A DNA stretch of 64,000 nucleotides, from NCBI GenBank assembly GCA_023382055.1, contig JAMCQN010000013.1, forward strand, positions 85,909 through 149,908. The letters run 5' to 3'. Below are positions 28,414-36,312 of this stretch, piece by piece. Origin of the DNA: Chloroflexota bacterium. Its GTDB lineage: Bacteria > Chloroflexota > Anaerolineae > J036 > Brachytrichaceae. A model generated the notes under the pieces. That model was not told the origin of the DNA, made no database searches, and worked only from the letters and a program-made list of their open reading frames with translations. Each line of letters begins with the position of its first letter. Positions within the stretch are counted from its first letter, which is position 1. The translations under genes and the position numbers were made by a program.

Positions 28414-29345
28414 GTATCTCGCAGGATAACGTTGCAATAAAGCAGAAAAGCTGCCCAAACTGTCATGGCACAGAGAGCCGCCTCTACTGGCAAAAAAACG
28501 GGTTTGATATCGTCCGCTGCGCGACTTGCGGGCTCATCTTTGTGAGTCCGATGCCTTCGGACGAGGCAATTCGAGCGCATTACCAGGACCCCGCTTATTT
28601 CAGCGGCGATGATCAACAAGGCTATAACGACTACGCCAGCATGGAGAAGGCACTGCGACCGCACTTTCTGCGTCGCCTGCGACGGCTGCATGATCACTTC
28701 CCGCAATACGGGACGTTACTCGACTATGGATGTGCTGCAGGATATTTTCTGAAGCTGGCCCGCAACGAAGGCTGGCAGGTTCGCGGCGTGGAGTTATCGC
28801 AGGAAATGGCCGAGCAAGCGGCGCAGTTACTGGATATGCCAGTAGCAACATCGCTGGAAGGCCTCGCTCATACAGACTTCAACGCGATCACCCTGTGGGA
28901 AGTGATTGAGCACCTGCCGAGACCGCTCGAGATTCTTCGTAAACTGCACAATATGTTGCGTCCGAGGGGCGCACTGATGTTGTCGACGCCCAATAACGGT
29001 CACTGGCAAGCTGTGCGCGCCAAGGACCTGTGGGTCGCGTACCGCCCGCCTTCACATTTGACTTACCTTACCGAGCAGTCTTTAGCTGACCTGCTAACCA
29101 ACGCCGGTTTTGTAAATATCGAAATATCGAAGGTTGCGCCATTGCCGCCGATGCCGCAATGGCTAAATAAGGTAACTGGCCGAATGCAGACACAACTGGC
29201 CAACGGCGAAGCCTCTGCATGGCAGTTGGCGCTGTATACGTGGCGCATGATTCGCATCGGTGCATGGGGCTGGCAGAAAGTCGCTCATCCGGCAGATGAT
29301 GTGTTCGCCACACTGGAAGCCACCGCCTTCAAATCGCAGGAATAA
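28404..29345 (+). CDS. SAM-dependent methyltransferase with N-terminal zinc-binding domain
   Basis: 313 residues. An N-terminal CPNC...CATC zinc knuckle pair (about 14-41) precedes a class I methyltransferase core: LLDYGCAAGYFLKLARNEGW, RGVELSQEMAEQAAQL, ITLWEVIEHLPRPLEILRKL and LMLSTPNNGHW. The arrangement is common in sugar C- or O-methyltransferases of polysaccharide clusters. ATG 28404 gives a 10-bp overlap with the previous gene; ATG 28410 (ATGA overlap) is equally possible. Confidence 0.85.
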   Translation: MDMSISQDNVAIKQKSCPNCHGTESRLYWQKNGFDIVRCATCGLIFVSPMPSDEAIRAHYQDPAYFSGDDQQGYNDYASMEKALRPHFLRRLRRLHDHFPQYGTLLDYGCAAGYFLKLARNEGWQVRGVELSQEMAEQAAQLLDMPVATSLEGLAHTDFNAITLWEVIEHLPRPLEILRKLHNMLRPRGALMLSTPNNGHWQAVRAKDLWVAYRPPSHLTYLTEQSLADLLTNAGFVNIEISKVAPLPPMPQWLNKVTGRMQTQLANGEASAWQLALYTWRMIRIGAWGWQKVAHPADDVFATLEATAFKSQE

Positions 29346-29357
29346 GTATCATCAAAC

Positions 29358-30548
29358 GTGCAACCAGCAAAGAAATGCCCACTTCGCATTTTGTTCATCG
29401 CAAGATATCGCGACGATGCGATGCACCGTAAAGTGGCGCTCCTGCACCAGCAGGAAAATGACATCGTCCGGTACATATATCCGCTTGCATGGCACGATGA
29501 ACTGTCTGAATATCGCGACTCCGCAGCCGTGGTCGATGGCGTTGAATGCGCGCCTGTCCAACTCATCGGGCCGCAGACCGACCCGCATCGCGTCATGTAT
29601 AGAACGCTGGGCTTCGGTATGCGAGCATTCCACCCGCACGTTGTGCATGTCGAAGAGGAACCGGATAGTCTCGCAGCGTTACAAGTCGCCTTGTCTCGGC
29701 GGTTATCCGCGCCGCGCTCCCGGCTCATTTTGAACACCTGGCAAAATATCGACCGACCGAAAAATGCGCTGGTTAAAGCGGTTATCCGGTTTTCCCTGGC
29801 GGAAAGCAGCGCGGTGATGTGCGCCAACAGCGAAGCGGTGCATCTTTTACAACTGTGGGGATACGTCAAGCCGACACCGCTTATTCCCGCCATTGGAGTC
29901 GATACGCGGCTGTTCTATCCTGGACAGCAGCAAGACATGGATGCCGGAATTGTCAATGTAATCTATATCGGCCGGTTTGTGCCCGAGAAAGGCATTGATA
30001 CGCTGATTGCGTCAATGGCATCGCTTATTCACGCCGGAAATGGCGGTCGCCTGAATGGCAACCTGCGGTTGAGACTGATCGGGAATGGGCCATATCTCAA
30101 TATGCTCAAACAGCAAGTCGAAGATGCTGGAATCACCTCATGCGTTGAGTTTCTTGCTTCCATGCCCCCAGCCGGCGTTGCCGAGGTGTTGAGGCAATCG
30201 CATATCCTGGTGCTGCCATCGCGTACTACAGATACGTGGAAAGAACAATTCGGGCGCGTCCTGACCGAAGCTATGGCCTGTAAAATTCCCGTCATTGGTT
30301 CGGATTCCGGCGCTATCCCGGAAGTCATCGGCGATGCAGGTCTGACATTCCAGGAGGGTAATGTGGGCGACCTGGCGCTAAAACTATCAACACTGCTTCA
30401 TTCACCGGACATGCGGACGAACCTTGCCGGGCAGGGGCACTCCCGCGTCAACCAGCATTACACTCAGGAGCGCATCGCCACGCAGACCGTGGAGTTTTAC
30501 CGGCATCTTGTCACATCCACAGGTGGAGGAGAACAGGGTGAAAGATGA
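29358..30548 (+). CDS. Glycosyltransferase family 4
   Basis: 396 residues from a GTG start. The GT4 C-terminal signature is complete: VIYIGRFVPEKGIDTLIASM (donor-site Arg and Lys), LRLIGNGPYLNMLKQQVEDA, GVAEVLRQSHILVLPSRTTD and FGRVLTEAMACKIPVIGSDS with the EX7E glutamates. It is a retaining GT-B enzyme adding one sugar of the glycan. The stop overlaps the ATG of the next GT4 gene. Confidence 0.9.
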   Translation: MQPAKKCPLRILFIARYRDDAMHRKVALLHQQENDIVRYIYPLAWHDELSEYRDSAAVVDGVECAPVQLIGPQTDPHRVMYRTLGFGMRAFHPHVVHVEEEPDSLAALQVALSRRLSAPRSRLILNTWQNIDRPKNALVKAVIRFSLAESSAVMCANSEAVHLLQLWGYVKPTPLIPAIGVDTRLFYPGQQQDMDAGIVNVIYIGRFVPEKGIDTLIASMASLIHAGNGGRLNGNLRLRLIGNGPYLNMLKQQVEDAGITSCVEFLASMPPAGVAEVLRQSHILVLPSRTTDTWKEQFGRVLTEAMACKIPVIGSDSGAIPEVIGDAGLTFQEGNVGDLALKLSTLLHSPDMRTNLAGQGHSRVNQHYTQERIATQTVEFYRHLVTSTGGGEQGER

Positions 30549-31705
30549 GTGATGCCATGCGTGTCTGTTTTGACATCACACCTGCCCTCGGGCAGGGCGC
30601 AGGGATCGCGCGCTATGCGCGCGAACTGGCTATAGCCCTGCGCAATCTGCAGGACGGACCCTCGCTGACGCTGTTTCACAACCGCCAGCGCAAAGCGCGT
30701 ATACCGCAGCAACTTCACAGCCTTCCGCGCGTGGCGATTCCACTGGGCAACCGGGCCTGGCGGTTGTTCCTGATGGCGGGCCTCGCCCTGCCGCCAGCCT
30801 GGAACGCAACGATCAACGCGTGCGATGTGTTTCATGGCACCGATGCACTCATACCCTGGCGAACGATTCCCTCAGTCATGACTATCCATGACCTTTCGAC
30901 GCATCGTTACCCTCAACATCACACCCGCTTACACAGGCAGTATGCCCGCATGACGCTCCCCCGTATGGCGAAACAGGCCATGTTACTCATCGCGGATTCC
31001 ACAGCGACCAAGAGGGACATCGTCGACCAACTTGGCGTGCCTGATCAGAAGGTGCGCGTCATCCCCCTGGGAGTCGACCACCAGCGTTTTCGTCCCATCG
31101 ATGCTGTGCTCGCACGCCGTCAGGCCAGCCAGTTTCTCCCGTTTGATGCGCCGTATATTCTTTCGGTCGGCACGCTTGAACCGCGCAAGAATCTGGCGGT
31201 ACTGCTGCACGCGTTTGCGCTGCTTCAGTCGTCCGATTTGCACCTGGTCCTGGCGGGCGGAACCGGCTGGGGTGATAACCCATTCGCGGGTGCGCTGCAG
31301 CAGGCGGGCGTGCTGGATCGTGTACACATCACTGGGTATGTTCCGGATGATCTCCTGCCGAGTCTTTATGCAGCAGCCGAGTGTTTTGTTTACCCCTCGC
31401 TATACGAGGGATTCGGTTTGCCGGTGCTGGAAGCCATGGCCTGCGGTGCGCCGGTAATCACCAGCAACACCTCCAGTCTGCCCGAAGTAGCCGGCGACGC
31501 AGCGATTCTCGTTGATCCGACTGACAGCGCACAACTGGCTATGAAGCTGCGTGAGTTGACCGGCGATGCAAACATGCGGTCCAGGCTGAGCAAGCTTGGG
31601 CCGGCACAGGCTGCGGGATTCACCTGGGAGCGCACGGCTCGTGAAACCTATGAGGTGTACCGATCGATTGCCCCACAATATGCTGCGTCTGTCAGTCTGT
31701 CCTGA
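30545..31705 (+). CDS. Glycosyltransferase family 4
   Basis: 386 residues. Begins with a substrate-side domain (ITPALGQGAGIARYARELA), then ILSVGTLEPRKNLAVLLHAF, LVLAGGTGWGDNPF, VHITGYVPDDLLPSLYAAAE and YEGFGLPVLEAMACGAPVI. It is close in plan to the GT4 enzyme at 35040-36293, with which it shares TSNTSSLPEV-like text; the two probably arose by duplication. Coupled by ATGA to the upstream GT4 gene. Confidence 0.92.
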   Translation: MSDAMRVCFDITPALGQGAGIARYARELAIALRNLQDGPSLTLFHNRQRKARIPQQLHSLPRVAIPLGNRAWRLFLMAGLALPPAWNATINACDVFHGTDALIPWRTIPSVMTIHDLSTHRYPQHHTRLHRQYARMTLPRMAKQAMLLIADSTATKRDIVDQLGVPDQKVRVIPLGVDHQRFRPIDAVLARRQASQFLPFDAPYILSVGTLEPRKNLAVLLHAFALLQSSDLHLVLAGGTGWGDNPFAGALQQAGVLDRVHITGYVPDDLLPSLYAAAECFVYPSLYEGFGLPVLEAMACGAPVITSNTSSLPEVAGDAAILVDPTDSAQLAMKLRELTGDANMRSRLSKLGPAQAAGFTWERTARETYEVYRSIAPQYAASVSLS

Positions 31706-31752
31706 ACAAAGGATAATGCGTAGAAAGAGATAATAGCCGGCGAGAGCAATCT

Positions 31753-32472
31753 ATGACATTACAGACAACACAGGCTGTGATCCTTGCAGGAGGTTTGGGG
31801 ACGCGCCTGCGCGCCACCATCGGCGACATCCCGAAACCACTCGCGGAAGTCAACGGCCGCCCCTTTCTCGCTTACCAACTCGACTGGCTCAAGCGCCAGG
31901 GAATTACCCACGTCGTGCTGTGCGTCGGGTACCGGCACGAGTTGATCGAAGCGCAATTCGGCGATGGCGCTTCAGTTGGCATGCAGATCAGCTATTCCGT
32001 CGAGCGTGAACCGCTGGGCACAGGCGGCGCGCTGTTGAATGCTGAAAACCTCCTGCGCGATCCATTCCTTGCCATGAACGGCGATACCTATTTCGAGTTG
32101 GAGCTTGGCCTGTTGCTGCAGCAGCATACGTCTCAACAAGCCGTCGCCACGATGGGTCTGGTGCACATGCCGGACACGAGCCGTTTCGGCGCAGTTGCAC
32201 TCGACGCTGAGGGCCATGTTACCCAATTCCTGGAGAAAGGGCGCAGCGGTCCGGGGCTGATCAATGCCGGCATCTATGCATTATCGAAAACGGTGTTCGA
32301 CTACTTCCCCGTGCAGATGCCCGTTTCCCTGGAGCGGGATGTTTTCCCGCTTCTGTCCGAAAGGCAACTGATGCAGACATGCACGCTGCAGGGATTTCAT
32401 CTCGACATCGGCACACCCGAGAGCTACGCTGAGTTCATCCGCATCCAACAACGACATGGCGACCGGTCATGA
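31753..32472 (+). CDS. hddC: Sugar-1-phosphate nucleotidyltransferase, HddC-like
   Basis: 239 residues with the pyrophosphorylase motif VILAGGLGTRLRATIGDIPK near residue 10, AEVNGRPFLAYQLDWL and AMNGDTYFEL. In A. thermoaerophilus-type pathways HddC attaches GMP to D-glycero-alpha-D-manno-heptose-1-phosphate. Its ATGA overlap with gmhB and the hddA-like kinase upstream support that reading over other nucleotidyltransferases. A GATAAT lies about 20 nt before the ATG. Confidence 0.83.
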   Translation: MTLQTTQAVILAGGLGTRLRATIGDIPKPLAEVNGRPFLAYQLDWLKRQGITHVVLCVGYRHELIEAQFGDGASVGMQISYSVEREPLGTGGALLNAENLLRDPFLAMNGDTYFELELGLLLQQHTSQQAVATMGLVHMPDTSRFGAVALDAEGHVTQFLEKGRSGPGLINAGIYALSKTVFDYFPVQMPVSLERDVFPLLSERQLMQTCTLQGFHLDIGTPESYAEFIRIQQRHGDRS

Positions 32473-33014
32473 ACAGGGCGGTCTTTCTTGATCGAGATGG
32501 CACGATCAACGCGGAAGTGAATTATCTGCGCAATGTCGCCGGGTTCAGCATGTTGCCGGGAGTACCCGCCGCGATTAAGCGCCTTAAGGATAAGGGCTGG
32601 ATGACTGTCGTCATCACTAATCAATCGGGCATCGCGCGTGGCTACTACACCGTAGACGATGTGGCCGCGATTCATGCGCGCATGCAAGCCGAACTGAGCG
32701 AAGCACAGGCTCAGGTCGATACCATCTATGTTTGTCCGCACCAGCCAGAGGACAATTGCCTGTGCCGCAAACCGCTGCCAGGGCTATTCCAACAGGCCGC
32801 ACGCGAGATGACTATCAACCTGAACGAGAGCGTCTTGGTTGGCGATAAACTGACAGACCTACTCCCAGCCCGCCAACTGGGTTGCCGTTCCGTACTGGTG
32901 TTGACCGGGCACGGGGCCGATCAGGTTCGCATGATCCATTCCGGTGATTTCATGCCTGACCACGTTGCTTCTGACCTGCAGCAGGCCGTCGAGTGGATAC
33001 TGGCCTGTGCCTAA
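32469..33014 (+). CDS. gmhB: D-glycero-D-manno-heptose-1,7-bisphosphate 7-phosphatase
   Basis: 181-residue HAD-IIIA phosphatase. FLDRDGTINAEVNYL carries the nucleophile and acid/base Asp pair, VVITNQSGIARGYY is motif II, and CPHQPEDNCLCRKPLPG holds the zinc-binding Cys/His set typical of GmhB. VLVGDKLTDLLPARQLGC supplies motif IV. It removes the 7-phosphate before nucleotide activation. Coupled to hddC by ATGA. Confidence 0.93.
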   Translation: MNRAVFLDRDGTINAEVNYLRNVAGFSMLPGVPAAIKRLKDKGWMTVVITNQSGIARGYYTVDDVAAIHARMQAELSEAQAQVDTIYVCPHQPEDNCLCRKPLPGLFQQAAREMTINLNESVLVGDKLTDLLPARQLGCRSVLVLTGHGADQVRMIHSGDFMPDHVASDLQQAVEWILACA

Positions 33015-33042
33015 AATCCGTTATGGCGTGCTTTCATAATCC

Positions 33043-34857
33043 ATGACACTACACAACAGGACGCGCCGCATCATAACCATCATGGCGGTTCTCGTCATCG
33101 CGGTCGGGCTGGCACTCCTGTTATTGTCTTTCTTCCTGCCGCCGTACGAGGCGGTCAAAGCATACATCGACTCGATGTCGCTGCGCGGTTTCGTCGACTT
33201 TTTCACGCCGGGCTTCTATGCGCGTATACAGCAGAATGTCCGTTTATTCGCGCTGCTGGTACTGGGCGCAGGTATCGCGATGCTCGCCTTCAGACGCAGG
33301 CTCAGCCAGTACATCGCAATCCGGCTGGCCGCGCTGCCTGATGAAGTACGCGACCTGCTCGACTTCGTGCGACCTCATGAAACGACTCGCAGCCTTGCGC
33401 TGGCGGCGGGATTGCTATGCGGTCTTGGCGCACTCTTAAGGCTGGCCTTTCTTTCACAGCCCATCATGTCGTGGGACGAAGCGGCCACCTTTCTGACGTA
33501 CGCATCGCGGCCGCTCTATGTCGTATTGTCGAATTACAGCGCGCCGAATAACCACGTGCTTCATACAGTTCTGGTGTACGTCAGCTATCACCTGTTCGGT
33601 GATGCGCTATGGGCCATCCGGCTGCCGGCCTGTATCGCCGGGGTGCTCATCATGCCGGTCGCCTATCTGGTCGCTTACCGGATCTACGAACGATGGAGCG
33701 CCTTGCTCACCGTGGCGCTGGCGTCGGTTGCGCCAGTTCTGGTCGATTATTCGACGGATGCGCGCGGCTATACGCTGGCAGGGCTGTTATTCCTGCTGAT
33801 GTTACTATGCGCCACTTATCTGATCAAGCGGCCGACCAACGGATTCGTCTGGATGCTGTTCGTCATCCTGTGCGCGCTTGGCCTGTACACCATTCCGATC
33901 ATGCTGTATGGCATCGGCATGGTGAGTGCGTGGATGCTTCTGTCGTATTGGCTAGGACCTGACGGGCGCGCCGAGAGGTGGCGCTTCACGCGCCAGTTGG
34001 CGGCGGCCGACGTGGGCGTCATGGCATTAGCCGCTCTGTTCTACGCTCCAGTGCTGATCGTCTCCGGTCTCGGCTCAATCATCGCCAATGGATATGTCGC
34101 GCCATTAGCGCTCCCGGAACTGGTTATGCAGTTGCCGCGCAGTCTGCAGGAAGCATTTGCATTGTGGACGGATGGACAGCCCGTAATCCTGACGCTGGCG
34201 CTGCTGGTCGGTGTCGCCATTGGCACAGGGTCGCCCGGTGTGCGCTCTTACCGCCCGCCTCTCCTGGTCGTTACAATCGTGGCAGGGCTTGCCATGGTCA
34301 TCCTGCAGCGCGTGGCGCCGTTCGCACGGACGTGGCTGTTCCTTCTGCCCATCTACTACATGACGGCGGCGCAGGGACTGGTCCGCATCGCGCAGAAAAT
34401 CAGCAACCTCGCGCCACAGTTGCCGAAACCACACTGGAGGCTTGCAGCGTTGTTGGCGTGTATCGGGCTGTCTCTCATCCTGGCGGTCAATGCATATCGG
34501 GTGAAATCAGAAACCATAGCACACGCATTCAACGCCGAGAAAGTGGCGGTTTACCTGCAGGGCGCGCTCAAACCCGGCGATAGCGTCTTCTTCAGCCCGA
34601 ACCAGCCGCTGCGATACTGGTTTCGACGTTACGGCATCTCGGATGACTACGTCATGCTGGCGCAGACGCCTGTGTCACGGTACATCTCGCGCGCATGGAT
34701 CGTCGTCGACGACACCCTCGGGCCAAGCCTGGCCTTTACGGATACGGTGGCGATCCCATACAGCAAGGACTACCTCTATTCACCGGTGTTGGTGCGGACT
34801 TTCGAGCCGGGCTTGCTCTACCAGGCGCAGATTCATTATGGCCCGTCTGCGCAGTAG
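33043..34857 (+). CDS. GT39-type membrane glycosyltransferase
   Basis: 604 residues. It has two N-terminal membrane helices before the catalytic region, then PIMSWDEAATFLTY (Asp145-Glu146), NNHVLHTVLVYVSYHLFGD and IRLPACIAGVLIMPVAYL, typical of PMT/ArnT-like proteins; about 12 helices in all. Unlike the larger GT39-type proteins in this window it lacks the outer beta modules and ends in a short soluble segment. Probably the polymer- or branch-forming step outside the membrane, by inference. Confidence 0.83.
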   Translation: MTLHNRTRRIITIMAVLVIAVGLALLLLSFFLPPYEAVKAYIDSMSLRGFVDFFTPGFYARIQQNVRLFALLVLGAGIAMLAFRRRLSQYIAIRLAALPDEVRDLLDFVRPHETTRSLALAAGLLCGLGALLRLAFLSQPIMSWDEAATFLTYASRPLYVVLSNYSAPNNHVLHTVLVYVSYHLFGDALWAIRLPACIAGVLIMPVAYLVAYRIYERWSALLTVALASVAPVLVDYSTDARGYTLAGLLFLLMLLCATYLIKRPTNGFVWMLFVILCALGLYTIPIMLYGIGMVSAWMLLSYWLGPDGRAERWRFTRQLAAADVGVMALAALFYAPVLIVSGLGSIIANGYVAPLALPELVMQLPRSLQEAFALWTDGQPVILTLALLVGVAIGTGSPGVRSYRPPLLVVTIVAGLAMVILQRVAPFARTWLFLLPIYYMTAAQGLVRIAQKISNLAPQLPKPHWRLAALLACIGLSLILAVNAYRVKSETIAHAFNAEKVAVYLQGALKPGDSVFFSPNQPLRYWFRRYGISDDYVMLAQTPVSRYISRAWIVVDDTLGPSLAFTDTVAIPYSKDYLYSPVLVRTFEPGLLYQAQIHYGPSAQ

Positions 34858-34928
34858 GCAGACCGATATAATTGTTCAATGCACGTGACTTGTCCGCACT
34901 GACTGACTCACCGATAGTGGAAGCTATA

Positions 34929-35033
34929 GTGTCAAACGCAATTCCTGAACACCCAGAGTTGTCTATCGTCATGCCTTGCCTGAATGAGGCGGAAACGCTG
35001 GCTGCAACCGTGAGGATGGCGCAGGCATACTGA
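34929..35033 (+). pseudogene. Truncated 5' end of a family 2 glycosyltransferase gene
   Basis: From a GTG at 34929 the frame reads 34 residues, SNAIPEHPELSIVMPCLNEA followed by ETLAATVRMAQAY, then TGA at 35031-35033. LSIVMPCLNEAETL is the start of a GT2 (DPM1/GtrB-like) catalytic domain, and nothing downstream continues it. A TATAAT at 34867-34872 may be its old promoter. The rest of the gene was probably deleted when the following GT4 gene came to lie here. Confidence 0.7.
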
Positions 35034-35039
35034 GACGGC

Positions 35040-36293
35040 ATGAACATTGTCTTTGATGCGCGCGTCATCCAGGATCATTTTCCGGGCATCGCCCGCTACG
35101 CCTTCAACTTGCTGGCAGCGTTGCCCGATAACTTACAAGAGAGTGATTCCATTCTTGCGCTGCGCCTGCCCTCTGCGCCCAACGCGCATTACCAATGGGC
35201 CAAACTGGTTGAGCGAGGCGTGCGCGTTCAAGATTACCTCGCGCCCATTTTCAGCCCGACCAATTTGCTACGCCATCCAACCCTGACGGCAATGGATGAT
35301 GAAAAGGCTATCCTGCACTTTCCGTATTACCTGCGACCCTACCGCACTCGCCAGCCATCTGTCACAACCATCCACGATCTGATCACGTTCGTTTACCCAC
35401 AGATGGCGCCATCAGCATTGACGCGCTTGTCGATTCGCCTGTTTAACGCGCTGGCTATACGCGCATCGCGCGCCGTCATCGCGGTGTCACGCAGCGCAGC
35501 ACACGACCTTGAGCGTTATTTCCCGGGCATGCGCGCCAAGACCGTCGTTATCTACGAAGCGCCTGACGCCATCTGCACGCCGCAACCGCGCGAGCGGATC
35601 GACCTGATCCGCACAAAATATGGGCTGCCTCAGATGTTCGCTCTGGTCATCGCCAGCAACAAACCGCACAAGAACCTCGTAAGGCTGGTCGAAGCGTGGC
35701 AGAAGGTAATCAGAGATTGGAGATTGGAGATTGAAGATGAGAGATTAGAGATTAGAGATCAGAGATTGGAGACTGGAAAGAGATTAATCGCAGTGGAATC
35801 TCCAATCTCCAATCTCCAATCTCCTCTCCTGGTGATCGGTGGGCATCAAGATCCGCGTTATACCGAAGCGGAGCAACGAGTGGAGGAATTGGGCATCAGG
35901 AAGCATGTCAAGTTCATCGGCGCTGTGCCGAACGAGGATTTGCCTGCGCTGTATTCCGCCTGCACCCTGTTCGTCTTTCCGTCGCTTTACGAGGGCTTTG
36001 GCCTGCCGCCGCTGGAAGCCATGGCGTGCGGCGCGCCGGTCACATGTTCGAACACCTCATCAATCCCTGAAGTCGTAGGCGATGCGGCGCTGCTGTTCGA
36101 CCCGCTCAATGTCGCTGAGATTGCGGCCGCATGTTTACGTATCTGGCAGGACGGGGCGTTACGAGCAAAGCTATCCGCTTTAAGCCAGAAGCAAGCCGCC
36201 CATTTTTCCTGGGGCCATTGCGCGCAGGAGACGCTACAGGTTTACCGATCATGCATTAGCGCTGATCATCAAGTTCGGACGGCAGAAGAGTAG
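35040..36293 (+). CDS. Glycosyltransferase family 4 with an in-frame repeat insertion
   Basis: 417 residues. Starts MNIVFDARVIQDHFPGIARY; GT4 landmarks are MFALVIASNKPHKNLVRLVE, VKFIGAVPNEDLPALYSACT and YEGFGLPPLEAMACGAPV. Between the donor-site Lys and the next core strand (LLVIGGHQDPRY) lies an extra stretch of about 40 residues encoded by inverted 7-nt repeats: RLEI, ERLEI and RLET on one arm and SNLQSPL on the other. Without it the protein has normal GT4 length. Homology to the gene at 30545-31705 makes the extra stretch easy to see. Confidence 0.9.
   Translation: MNIVFDARVIQDHFPGIARYAFNLLAALPDNLQESDSILALRLPSAPNAHYQWAKLVERGVRVQDYLAPIFSPTNLLRHPTLTAMDDEKAILHFPYYLRPYRTRQPSVTTIHDLITFVYPQMAPSALTRLSIRLFNALAIRASRAVIAVSRSAAHDLERYFPGMRAKTVVIYEAPDAICTPQPRERIDLIRTKYGLPQMFALVIASNKPHKNLVRLVEAWQKVIRDWRLEIEDERLEIRDQRLETGKRLIAVESPISNLQSPLLVIGGHQDPRYTEAEQRVEELGIRKHVKFIGAVPNEDLPALYSACTLFVFPSLYEGFGLPPLEAMACGAPVTCSNTSSIPEVVGDAALLFDPLNVAEIAAACLRIWQDGALRAKLSALSQKQAAHFSWGHCAQETLQVYRSCISADHQVRTAEE
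35711..35829. repeat. Palindromic heptanucleotide repeat inside a GT4 gene
   Basis: The left arm (35711-about 35782) has about ten 7-nt units near GAGATTG; the right arm (about 35795-35829) has AATCTCC units, the complement, around a spacer of about 12 nt. Three units give seven codons, so the frame encodes a degenerate 7-residue repeat (RLEIEDE, RLEIRDQ). It keeps the reading frame and matches the element in argS at 19543-19623. Confidence 0.88.
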
Positions 36294-36312
36294 AAAACAT
36301 CCAGGCGAATTT

